From positions 62,001-126,000 of the forward strand of contig JAPZTJ010000008.1 of assembly GCA_027532555.1 (NCBI GenBank): a stretch of 64,000 bases of DNA. Reading direction: 5' to 3'. The notes below the pieces were generated by a model. The model searched no databases. It had not been told where the DNA came from and saw only the letters and a list, made by a program, of their open reading frames with translations. Source of the DNA: Aquidulcibacter sp. Its GTDB lineage: Bacteria > Pseudomonadota > Alphaproteobacteria > Caulobacterales > Aquidulcibacteraceae. The position numbers were made by a program, and so were the translations under genes. Below, piece after piece: positions 53,714 to 63,073 of this stretch. Each line of letters starts with the position of its first letter. Position 1 is the stretch's first letter.

Positions 53714-54862
53714 ATGCAGCAGCCTAGACCTGACCTCGAGGCCCAGTTAACCACCCCGGCCGTTCCTGCGCCGCCCACGACCAACCGCAGAGTGACGTTC
53801 ACCGCCTATGGCGGACCGGAGGTCATCTCCGTCGTGACGGAACCGCAGGTCGAGGCTCCTGGAAAGGGCATGGCCCGCATCAGGGTCGAAGCGTCCAGCC
53901 TAGTCTTCACCGACATGCTGATCCGCCGCAACCTTTATCCGATGCGCAAGACGCTCCCGGGCGAGACGCTGGGATATGATCTTGTCGGGCGGGTGGAGCA
54001 GCTTGGTCCTGGCACGACCGGACCGGCGCCCGGCACAAGGATCGCAACGCTGACGCAGGTCGGCGGCGGGCAAGACTGGGTCAGTCTGCCGGCCGAAACC
54101 CTGATCCCGGTGCCCAACCATCTTGATCCATTGCAAGTCGAGCCGCTGATCCTGAGCTACATGACGGCCTATCAATGCCTGACGCGCGAGGCCCGGGTGG
54201 CGCCGGGCGATCAGATCCTCGTCGTGGCCGCCACCGGCGCGGTGGGGCTGGCGGCGCTTGATCTCGCGCGCGCCATGGGCCTGAGGGCCACGGGCGTCGC
54301 TTCATCGGCCCGGCGACAGCTGGTGGAATCGATGGGGGCCGACTTCATCGCCTATGATCAGCCCGGCGCATCCCCTGACGTCGACCGGGCGGCCAAAGCG
54401 ACCGGTGGTTTTGCCGCGATCCTCGACGGGGCGGGAGCCGAGCCTTTGCCCGCGTTCCTGCGCCGTCTGGCGCCGGGCGGGCACTATGTGGCCTTTGGCT
54501 TCACCTCTCACCTGCGGCACGGCGGCGTCGATGCGAAGGGCCTAGCCGTTTTGTTGGGCAAGATGAAGCTAGGTTTCAGTATCCTGCGCGTCCTGCTGGC
54601 ACGACGGCGCAACCCAAACGTCCATTTCTACGATATCTCGGGCCGCCGCGAGGCGCATCCCGACTGGTTCCGTGACGATCTGATTGCCCTGATGGACCTG
54701 CTTTCCGAAGGTCGTATCTCCCCCCATATCGCCGGAATCTTTAAGCCCGACCGGGCCGCAGAGGCGCATCGACTGATCGAGGAAGGCGCCGTGACTGGTC
54801 GCCTTGTTCTGGACCTCAGACACAATCCCAAACCAAGCCCCACGCAGCCCGAAAGGACCTGA
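53714..54862 (+). CDS. Medium-chain dehydrogenase/reductase, zinc-free quinone-oxidoreductase type
   Basis: A 382-residue NAD(P)H-dependent oxidoreductase. The N-terminal GroES-like domain begins RRVTFTAYGGPEVISV and has GETLGYDLVGRV in place of the zinc-ligand GHE motif, so it is of the quinone-reductase/enoyl-reductase type. The cofactor motif is ATGAVGLAAL. GGAG lies eight bases before the ATG at 53714. An upstream open frame to a TTG at 53597 begins inside the -35 box and is rejected. Under TetR control it may detoxify a quinone or enone. It is followed by a six-codon stub (MPATKS-stop) before the IS21 end. Confidence 0.88.
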   Translation: MQQPRPDLEAQLTTPAVPAPPTTNRRVTFTAYGGPEVISVVTEPQVEAPGKGMARIRVEASSLVFTDMLIRRNLYPMRKTLPGETLGYDLVGRVEQLGPGTTGPAPGTRIATLTQVGGGQDWVSLPAETLIPVPNHLDPLQVEPLILSYMTAYQCLTREARVAPGDQILVVAATGAVGLAALDLARAMGLRATGVASSARRQLVESMGADFIAYDQPGASPDVDRAAKATGGFAAILDGAGAEPLPAFLRRLAPGGHYVAFGFTSHLRHGGVDAKGLAVLLGKMKLGFSILRVLLARRRNPNVHFYDISGRREAHPDWFRDDLIALMDLLSEGRISPHIAGIFKPDRAAEAHRLIEEGAVTGRLVLDLRHNPKPSPTQPERT

Positions 54863-54909
54863 AACCATGCCCGCAACCAAGAGTTAAAACGCCTCTGTGA
54901 CCACTGAAA

Positions 54910-55186
54910 TGTTGATTGTCACTCAGAACTGACCCGGGATTGTCATCGAGAAGTGACCCGGTTTGGTATTATGGTTTGAGGTTTATGCCGGGGTCAAGAT
55001 GGCGGGTTTCTCCTTTCTGGTTTTGGCTGCGGCAGAACTGGCCTTGAACCGGAAGCTGTCGTTGCCGGTTTCAAGGATATGGCAGCGATGGGTGAGGCGA
55101 TCGAGCAGCGCGGTGGTCATCTTGGCGTCAGCGAGCACGACACACGCGTTCAATGCCCACCGATAGCTCTCGATAGGCATTGGCAA
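54910..55186 (-). mobile_element. IS21-family element, right-end remnant with istB tail
   Basis: The minus strand carries the C-terminus of the IstB helper ATPase ([33 protein letters not shown]), ending at 54983. Downstream are the terminal repeats and the end beginning TGTTGATTGTCA at 54910. istA and most of istB are missing, so it cannot move. The left break is near 55150-55186; from there to guaA (55257) the DNA is AT-rich with nothing recognisable. Confidence 0.82.
54915..54962. repeat. IS21 terminal tandem repeats
   Basis: Two adjacent 24-bp units, ATTGTCACTCAGAACTGACC... (54915-54938) and ATTGTCATCGAGAAGTGACC... (54939-54962), differ at 5 positions. Multiple terminal repeats of this kind are the transposase binding sites at IS21-family ends. 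Confidence 0.75.
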
Positions 55187-55257
55187 TATTATTTCTATTT
55201 TTCAGGTGGTTAGGTCGCGCTCGGGCGTAGTTTCGGATACCCTCGGATGGGCAAAAA

Positions 55258-56820
55258 TTATTCCCACTCAATCGTGCCCGGTGGCTTAGACGTCACGTCA
55301 TAAACCACACGATTGATGCCTTTGACTTCATTGACGATGCGGGTCGCAACCCGACCCAAAAATGCCATGTCAAAGGGGAAGAAGTCGGCGGTCATACCGT
55401 CGGTGGAGGTCACAGCACGTAAGGCACATACGTGGTCATAGGTGCGATGATCGCCCATGACGCCAACGGTTTTAACGGGCAACAGCACGGCGAACGCCTG
55501 CCAGATGGTGTCATAAAGGCCGTTATTGCGTAACTCTTCCAGATAGATGGCATCGGCCTTGCGCAGGATATCGGCCTTCTCTTGCGTGATCTCGCCGGGG
55601 ATACGGATAGCAAGGCCGGGCCCGGGGAAAGGATGGCGGCCAACAAAGGCTTCGTTCAGACCTAGTTCGCGGCCCAAAGCGCGCACTTCGTCCTTGAACA
55701 ATTCGCGCAAGGGCTCAACCAGCTTCAAATTCATCCGCTCAGGCAAGCCGCCGACATTATGGTGACTCTTGATCGTGACGGACGGACCGCCATCAAACGA
55801 GACGCTCTCGATTACATCTGGATAGAGCGTGCCTTGCGCTAAGAACCCTGCGCCGCCAACCATGCGCGCTTTTTCTTCAAACACATCAATGAAAAGCTTG
55901 CCAATCGTCTTACGCTTGGTCTCAGGATCGCTGACCCCGGCAAGCGCGCCCAAGAAACGTGCACTCTCGTCAGCGTGGATAAGCGGAATATTGTAATGAT
56001 CGCGGAAGAGGGAGACGACTTGGTCGCTTTCTCCTGCCCGCATCAAACCGTGATCGACATAAACGCAGGTCAATTGATCGCCAATCGCCTCATGGATCAG
56101 TACCGCGGCGACGGAGCTATCTACCCCACCAGATAGGCCGCAAATGACTTTGCTGGTGCCCACTTGCGCGCGGATCCGCTCAATAGCTTCCTCACGGAAC
56201 GCCGCCATGGTCCAATCGCCGCGCAGGCCTGCGATCTTGCGGACGAAGTTATGGATCAGCTTAGAGCCGTCTGGCGTATGCACCACTTCGGGGTGGAACA
56301 TCACGGTATAGAAGCGGCGTGCCTCATCGGTAGCCACGGCGAAGGGCGCGTTTTCACTGGTTGCCTTGACGCTGAAGCCTTCTGGCAATTGCGTGACTCG
56401 GTCGCCATGGCTCATCCAAACCGGATAGCGGCTACCGATTTCCCAGACACCCTCAAACAAAGCGCTCGGGGCCAAAATCTCGACATCGGCGCGACCAAAC
56501 TCAGCCGCATGACCACTTTCAACCACCCCGCCCAATTGGGTCGCCAAGGTTTGTTGGCCATAGCAAATCGCCAGAATGGGCACGCCCAGCTCAAACACAC
56601 CTTGTGGTGCTCGCGGCGAGCCCGCGTCACACACACTGGCTGGACCACCCGAAAGGATGATCGCTTTGGGGTCAAACCCGGCATCCAACACAGCTTGGGC
56701 GCGATTATAGGGATGGACTTCACAATAGACCCCCGCCTCTCGCACGCGCCGTGCGATCAGTTGTGTCACTTGAGAGCCGAAATCGATGATGAGGATGTGT
56801 TCGTGGGTCGCTTGCGTCAT
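55258..56820 (-). CDS. guaA: GMP synthase (glutamine-hydrolysing)
   Basis: Aminates XMP to GMP. Residues 1-200 form the class I amidotransferase domain ([18 protein letters not shown], nucleophile in [12 protein letters not shown], His in VMFHPEVVH). The ATP pyrophosphatase domain has [12 protein letters not shown]. The C-terminal dimerisation domain ends [11 protein letters not shown]. All 520 residues are intact, including the last codons, which form the edge of the foreign segment. The 292 bp upstream (56821-57112), towards rsmB, show no gene. Confidence 0.97.
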   Translation of the reverse strand: MTQATHEHILIIDFGSQVTQLIARRVREAGVYCEVHPYNRAQAVLDAGFDPKAIILSGGPASVCDAGSPRAPQGVFELGVPILAICYGQQTLATQLGGVVESGHAAEFGRADVEILAPSALFEGVWEIGSRYPVWMSHGDRVTQLPEGFSVKATSENAPFAVATDEARRFYTVMFHPEVVHTPDGSKLIHNFVRKIAGLRGDWTMAAFREEAIERIRAQVGTSKVICGLSGGVDSSVAAVLIHEAIGDQLTCVYVDHGLMRAGESDQVVSLFRDHYNIPLIHADESARFLGALAGVSDPETKRKTIGKLFIDVFEEKARMVGGAGFLAQGTLYPDVIESVSFDGGPSVTIKSHHNVGGLPERMNLKLVEPLRELFKDEVRALGRELGLNEAFVGRHPFPGPGLAIRIPGEITQEKADILRKADAIYLEELRNNGLYDTIWQAFAVLLPVKTVGVMGDHRTYDHVCALRAVTSTDGMTADFFPFDMAFLGRVATRIVNEVKGINRVVYDVTSKPPGTIEWE

Positions 56821-57112
56821 CGAGGCGGTTTAGCGGGATGCGCGCGATGGGGAAAGACCCCCTAAGCGCGCGCCAACAGTGGTTACGGCTGCCCCACGGA
56901 TCGGGTCAAAGCGAGCGGCCTGCTCTCACCAAACTCTGCGCGTGACGAAGGCCTATAAGCAGTCTTTGTTTGAACAGCCTAATTTGTCACCCATCAAAGC
57001 AATTGGTCATGCAATGCGCTTAAGTTTTGTCTGCCGTGACCTCTCATTGCACCAAAGTAAGTTGCCTGTATGGCGGTGCACAGGATCACGCGCCTTACTT
57101 TACCAAAAGCGC

Positions 57113-58438
57113 TCAGCCTGCCCGTTGCAGGCCACAAATAAAGAAACCATCCGTGCCCGTCGCTAAGGGCGTCATCTGCAAGCCGGGCCCTGCTTTGTGG
57201 CAATGGGCTAGTAGCCCGCTCAAACCCGCGTCAGACACCAAAGTTGTCGGATTGACCGGCGCAAAGGTTGGATTGGTAGCGAGGAAGCGCGTGATGGTGT
57301 CCTCATTCTCTTCGGGAAGAATGGAACAGGTCACATACATGAGACGGCCGCCGGGCTTCACCAAGGGCGCGCCCAGCGCCAAAGCTAGCGCTTGTTCTTG
57401 TTGACGCTTCTCCAAAGCGCCGGGGCGCAAGCGCCATTTGGAATCAGGGGCCCGACGCCACGTGCCTGAACCCGTGCAGGGCGCATCGATGAAAACAATA
57501 TCCATCAAGTCATGAAGGTCGCTCAGCACATCCTGATCCCGCTTGGGCGTGCGGACTTGGCAATTGCGCACCCCTGCCCGCTCAATCCGCTCGTGGCAAT
57601 TAGACAGCCGTCGGCTATCGACATCATACGCGTATAGCTGGCCTTTATTCTCCATCAGCGCCGCAAGCGCCAAGGTTTTGCCGCCACCGCCAGCGCACAC
57701 ATCGGCAATCTGCATACCGGGTTTTGCGCCGGACAGACGCGCTGCAAGTTGGCTGCCTTCATCTTGGACCTCAAAGCCGCCTTTCACAAAAGCCTCTTCC
57801 TTGGCCCACGGAAAGGTTCGGCCTTGCTGCCAAGGGATACGAATGCCATCGGGCGACCACGGGGTGATAAAAGCTGACGGGCTGCCATCCTCGCGCACTT
57901 TGAGTTGGGTCGACGACAATAAATCTTCCAGCACGGCTTCTGGTTTAGCCTTCAGGCGATTGACGCGCAGGTCTAGCGGCGCCGGTGCCGCTAAAGCGGC
58001 CCCTTCAACTGCCCGCTCATCCCCCAACACGCGGGCAAAGCTTGCATCCAGCCATTCGGGATAATCGCCGCGCACATGGTCAGGCGCGCCGTCCAAGGTG
58101 GCCTCAGCAAGGGCTTTGCGCTCTGCCTCAGTCAGTGGGCTATAGGCGTGGGTTTCTTCGTAGGCATCTTTTTCAAGGCTCTCAGCGGTGCGCCCAAAGC
58201 CCCAGCGCAGCGCGCCCAAGACCCAAGCCCGTGGATCATCCATGCCCATTCGGAAGCTACTGGACGCCTTCCAGCGAAGCGCACCAAAGACGATATCGCC
58301 AATTTGCGCCCGATCGCCAGAGCCGGCAAACCGATGGCTTAAGCCCCATTCTTTCAAAACGTCGGCGGGCGGGCGTTTGCGAGCCTCGACATCTGTCAAA
58401 ACTTCAATGGCGGCTTGGGCACGGGCACCGGGGCGCAT
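57113..58438 (-). CDS. rsmB: RsmB/NOP family RNA (cytosine-5) methyltransferase
   Basis: A SAM-dependent rRNA m5C methyltransferase of 441 residues. The N-terminal part is the NusB-like helical domain (weak). The catalytic part has the SAM motif IADVCAGGGGKTLALAAL, the first cysteine in DAPCTGSGTWRRAPDSKWR and the nucleophile in YVTCSILPEENE. The name rsmB is by family; the modified base is not known here. It lies between a GNAT gene (4 bp) and guaA, the conserved guaB-rsmB-guaA order. Confidence 0.9.
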   Translation of the reverse strand: MRPGARAQAAIEVLTDVEARKRPPADVLKEWGLSHRFAGSGDRAQIGDIVFGALRWKASSSFRMGMDDPRAWVLGALRWGFGRTAESLEKDAYEETHAYSPLTEAERKALAEATLDGAPDHVRGDYPEWLDASFARVLGDERAVEGAALAAPAPLDLRVNRLKAKPEAVLEDLLSSTQLKVREDGSPSAFITPWSPDGIRIPWQQGRTFPWAKEEAFVKGGFEVQDEGSQLAARLSGAKPGMQIADVCAGGGGKTLALAALMENKGQLYAYDVDSRRLSNCHERIERAGVRNCQVRTPKRDQDVLSDLHDLMDIVFIDAPCTGSGTWRRAPDSKWRLRPGALEKRQQEQALALALGAPLVKPGGRLMYVTCSILPEENEDTITRFLATNPTFAPVNPTTLVSDAGLSGLLAHCHKAGPGLQMTPLATGTDGFFICGLQRAG

Positions 58439-58442
58439 AACT

Positions 58443-58922
58443 TCAATCTTTCAGGGTACGCGACAGATAGGTCACGCTTTTGCCGTTGGACAAAGTCGCT
58501 TGCCCGACGGGGGTAAAGCCAAGAGCGGCATGGAATTGATCAGAAACTGGGTTAGGCGGATCAGAATTGACCTCGCAGACGACTTGTTCATACCCGTCAG
58601 CCTGCGCACTTGCAAACAAGCCTTCATAGAAGCGTCGTGCAATCCCTTGCCCGCGCGCATGCGCAGCCACCACTATCCGGTCGACATAGACAAACTTGTC
58701 CATCCGCTCAACAAACCAGACAAAGTTCGGGCTGTCATAGGCCGAAGTTGGGATAAAGCTGATTAGAAAGCCAAGATCGGGACGTGCAACTTGGCTCAGG
58801 TAAGAAGCCTCAACCATGTTGGTCAGGCGGCCCTCATCTAAAGGTCCAGTTTCCACTTGATTGGCATTGCCAAGGGCAATCACCCACGCAAAATCCGCCC
58901 GTGACAGGACTTCAATCGTCAC
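58443..58922 (-). CDS. GNAT family N-acetyltransferase
   Basis: A 159-residue acetyltransferase with the acetyl-CoA loop in VDRIVVAAHARGQGIARRFYEGLF and the last motif around VNSDPPNPVSDQFHAALGF. The FVWFVERMDKFVYVDRI segment is shared with a GNAT subfamily of unknown substrate. It is packed between guaB (5 bp) and rsmB (4 bp), so it is cotranscribed with them, but a functional tie to GMP synthesis is not evident. Confidence 0.86.
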   Translation of the reverse strand: MTIEVLSRADFAWVIALGNANQVETGPLDEGRLTNMVEASYLSQVARPDLGFLISFIPTSAYDSPNFVWFVERMDKFVYVDRIVVAAHARGQGIARRFYEGLFASAQADGYEQVVCEVNSDPPNPVSDQFHAALGFTPVGQATLSNGKSVTYLSRTLKD

Positions 58923-58927
58923 GAAAC

Positions 58928-60487
<1,560 letters not shown>

Positions 60488-60499
60488 TCACAAATGAAA

Positions 60500-60533
60500 A
60501 AAGCCTGCTGCCCCAAGGGAGACAGCAGGCTTT
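60500..60533 (-). terminator. Terminator after the acyl-CoA dehydrogenase pair
   Basis: A perfect 11-bp stem (AAAGCCTGCTG / CAGCAGGCTTT) with a 12-base loop, followed on the minus strand by TTTTTC. It separates the dehydrogenase operon from guaB. Confidence 0.9.
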
Positions 60534-60559
60534 CACAAAAGAACTTTGAGCAAGAAGTC

Positions 60560-61792
60560 TTAGCGACCGCTAGGAAGATCCTTGAACGCGACATCCTTAT
60601 CAACGCGGACATCGCCGGGCAGCCCTAAAATGCGCTCTGCAATGATGTTCTTCAGGATTTCATCCGTCCCACCGGCAATCCGTAGGCCTGCAGCCCACAT
60701 GTGGCTCTGCTGGAATACGCCTTCAGAGGGGGCGTGAGCCGCATCTGTGATGATCCCGAAATGGTCCATCGCTTCCATCGCATTATGGGTGATGTCTTGG
60801 AGCTGGTTGGCGGTAATGATTTTGCCGATCGAGCTCTCAGGGCCAGGTGTCTGCCCCTTGGACAAAGCCGTCATGGTGCGGAATTTGGCCAGCTTATAGC
60901 CTTCAGCCCGCACAAACCAATCAGCCACTTTTTGACGGAAGCTTTGGTCTTCGGCCAATGTGCCACCGTCTTGGCCCGGCATGGTTTTCGCCCACTCAAA
61001 GATTTCTTTATAGTCCGGGCCTGGGCTACCGCCGACGGCCAAGCGCTCGTTCATCAAGGTGACCAGAGCGACCGACCAGCCATTGCCTTCCCCGCCTAAC
61101 ATCTGACTGTTTGGCACGCGCACATCGGTGAAATAGACCTCGTTGAAGTTTGACCCGCCCGACATCTGGTGGATGGGGCGAACTTCGATGCCGGGGCTCT
61201 TCATATCGATAAAGAACATCGACAGGCCCTTGTGCTTGGCTTTGTCTGCATTGGTGCGCACCAGAACGATGCCCCAATCAGAATAGTGCGCACCCGAGGT
61301 CCACACTTTTTGACCATTGATTACCCAATCATCGCCATCGCGAACGGCCTTGGTTTTAAGGCCGGCGACGTCGGAACCAGCGGAGGGTTCTGAGAATAAC
61401 TGGCACCAGATTTCTTCCCCGCGCAATGCTGGGCCGACGTGACGCTCTTTTTGAGCGTCAGTTGCAAAGGCGATCACGGTGGGGACGCACATGCCTAGGC
61501 CAATGGTGAATGGCCCGGCTGGGGCGTCAAACTTGCCCTCTTCTTGGCCAAAAATCACCGAGAAAATCGGCGCGAGGCCCTGCCCACCTTGCTCTTTCGG
61601 CCAAGTGATGCCGGCAAAGCCGTTTTCGGCCTTGGCCTTTTGATAGGCCTTAGCTGCCAACATATATTCCTTGTCGGACAGACGCTTCTGCAAGCTCTCG
61701 GTTTGACCAGCTCTCGGCTGCACGTGAGCCGCTAAGAAAGCCTGAGCACGTTGGCGGAAGGCTGCTTCTTCTGGTGTATCATTGAAGTCCAT
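60560..61792 (-). CDS. Acyl-CoA dehydrogenase, subunit-type A
   Basis: A flavoenzyme that introduces the trans-2 double bond in acyl-CoA. The 410-residue chain starts MDFNDTPEEAAFRQRA and has the FAD/substrate region CQLFSEPSAGSDVAGL and WVINGQKVWTSGAHYSDW. It ends with the flavin-contacting IAGGTDEILKNIIAERILGLPGD. The position of the classical MCAD-type catalytic Glu (YEGT) reads AGGT here, as in many members of this long branch. GGAGAT precedes the ATG at 61792. It is paired with the next gene, 23 bp upstream. Confidence 0.9.
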   Translation of the reverse strand: MDFNDTPEEAAFRQRAQAFLAAHVQPRAGQTESLQKRLSDKEYMLAAKAYQKAKAENGFAGITWPKEQGGQGLAPIFSVIFGQEEGKFDAPAGPFTIGLGMCVPTVIAFATDAQKERHVGPALRGEEIWCQLFSEPSAGSDVAGLKTKAVRDGDDWVINGQKVWTSGAHYSDWGIVLVRTNADKAKHKGLSMFFIDMKSPGIEVRPIHQMSGGSNFNEVYFTDVRVPNSQMLGGEGNGWSVALVTLMNERLAVGGSPGPDYKEIFEWAKTMPGQDGGTLAEDQSFRQKVADWFVRAEGYKLAKFRTMTALSKGQTPGPESSIGKIITANQLQDITHNAMEAMDHFGIITDAAHAPSEGVFQQSHMWAAGLRIAGGTDEILKNIIAERILGLPGDVRVDKDVAFKDLPSGR

Positions 61793-61815
61793 AAGTATCT
61801 CCATCCATCCAAGAG

Positions 61816-62931
61816 TTAGGCCGCGTTACGCATTTCAAGGCGGCGAACGAGTTTTTCTTTCCACAAAGATGGCGCACCGGCCTGAACTGCCAAGAGCTTG
61901 GCGCGGCGATAATACAGGTGGCAATCGACTTCCCATGTGAAACCCATGCCGCCATGGGTTTGGATGTTCTCCTTGGACGCCAGATAATAAGCGTCACAAG
62001 CAGCAATACGAGCGGCTGCGGCTGCTAGCGGCAATTCTGGTGCGTCGCTGCTGAGTGCCCACGCGCCATAAAACGCATTGGAACGAGCAATTTCGAGTGC
62101 GACATACATATCAGCCAATTTGTGCTTGATGGCTTGGAAGCTACCGATTTGGCGCGAGAAAGCATATCGGCCTTTTGCGTAATCGGTGGCCATGTCCAAG
62201 CAGGCTTGGCTACCACCGATTTGCTCAAACGCGAGAAGAACCGCAGCACGATCATAAATGCGCTGCAGAAGCGCTTCGCCGTCACCGGCTTCACCCAGAA
62301 GTTGGGCTGGGGCTTTGGTGAATGTTAGTGTCGCGTGCGAGCGGGTTGGGTCGAAAGTCTTGATGGCCTTGGCTTCTACGCCTGCGCCGGATAGGTCCAC
62401 AATCACCAAAGACGCGCCGTCTTGATGCTTGGCAAGCACCAAAGCGTGCGTGGCACAATCACCGTCGGTCACTGGCACTTTCATACCGGTCACGCTGGTG
62501 CCGTCAAAGACAGTTTTGAGATTGGCGGCACGCGGCTCGCCGGGGCCTTCAGAAGCGGCGATACAACCGATCACACCACCTTCGGCCAACTTAGGAAGGA
62601 TAGCGGCTTTCTGGGCCTCAGTACCGGCAATCTTGATGGCTTCAGCAAAGAAGTAAACCGTAGAGGCCCACGGCACTGGGGCCAGCGACCGGCCCATTTC
62701 CTCAGCCAACACGCAAAGCTCGAGTTCGCCTAGGCCCAAACCACCAAACTCTTCTGGGATCGCGGCACCCAGCCAGCCCATCTCTGCAATGGCTTTCCAT
62801 AAACCGGCGTCATGGGATTTTTGCTCGTCATTCAACACCGCGCGAACGACCGTCATGCTGGACTGTTCCGACAAGAACTTGCGCGCTTGTTCTTTCAGAT
62901 ATTTTTGGTCGTCAGAAAAATCGAAATTCAT
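61816..62931 (-). CDS. Acyl-CoA dehydrogenase, subunit-type B
   Basis: A 371-residue acyl-CoA dehydrogenase homologue. It has MNFDFSDDQKYLKEQARKFL at the start, GRYAFSRQIGSFQAIKHKLADMY in the C-terminal helical domain and THGGMGFTWEVDCHLYYRRAKLL near the end. The middle beta domain is degenerate (FDGTSVTGMKVPVTDGD) compared with the usual SEPxAGSD pattern. Such chains are often the non-identical partner in heterotetrameric dehydrogenases. It is upstream of subunit-type A on one transcript. The start at 62931 follows GGGAGG at longer than ideal spacing. Confidence 0.87.
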   Translation of the reverse strand: MNFDFSDDQKYLKEQARKFLSEQSSMTVVRAVLNDEQKSHDAGLWKAIAEMGWLGAAIPEEFGGLGLGELELCVLAEEMGRSLAPVPWASTVYFFAEAIKIAGTEAQKAAILPKLAEGGVIGCIAASEGPGEPRAANLKTVFDGTSVTGMKVPVTDGDCATHALVLAKHQDGASLVIVDLSGAGVEAKAIKTFDPTRSHATLTFTKAPAQLLGEAGDGEALLQRIYDRAAVLLAFEQIGGSQACLDMATDYAKGRYAFSRQIGSFQAIKHKLADMYVALEIARSNAFYGAWALSSDAPELPLAAAAARIAACDAYYLASKENIQTHGGMGFTWEVDCHLYYRRAKLLAVQAGAPSLWKEKLVRRLEMRNAA

Positions 62932-63073
62932 GTGACGTGTGCCTCCCAAGGTCGCAGCAACAGCTTACCCGTCACCGCCTATTAGTTTGGCGGTAGCATA
63001 AGCAAGTTTACGCGGACGGAAAGCCGTCACCTTAGGGAAGATAGCGTAATTGTGCGCAGTAACTGCAGCCCGC

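Larger units (their letters stand above)
51893..55275. mobile_element. Decayed genomic island at the 3' end of guaA
   Basis: The segment between the dac stop and guaA differs from its surroundings. It is GC-rich in its core (47 of 60 bases in 52381-52440), carries scraps of two different transposases and a truncated gene, and contains a regulator/oxidoreductase pair unrelated to the flanking housekeeping genes. An 18-bp near-copy of the last codons of guaA (TIEWE-stop) marks the far end. The guaA 3' end is a known insertion point for genomic islands. No integrase remains, so the mechanism is inferred. Confidence 0.6.

Noticed and set aside
56821-57112. Small genes between guaA and rsmB
   Set aside because: Open frames there are short or overlap rsmB in the wrong direction, with no ribosome binding site; I treat the 292 bp as the guaA promoter region.
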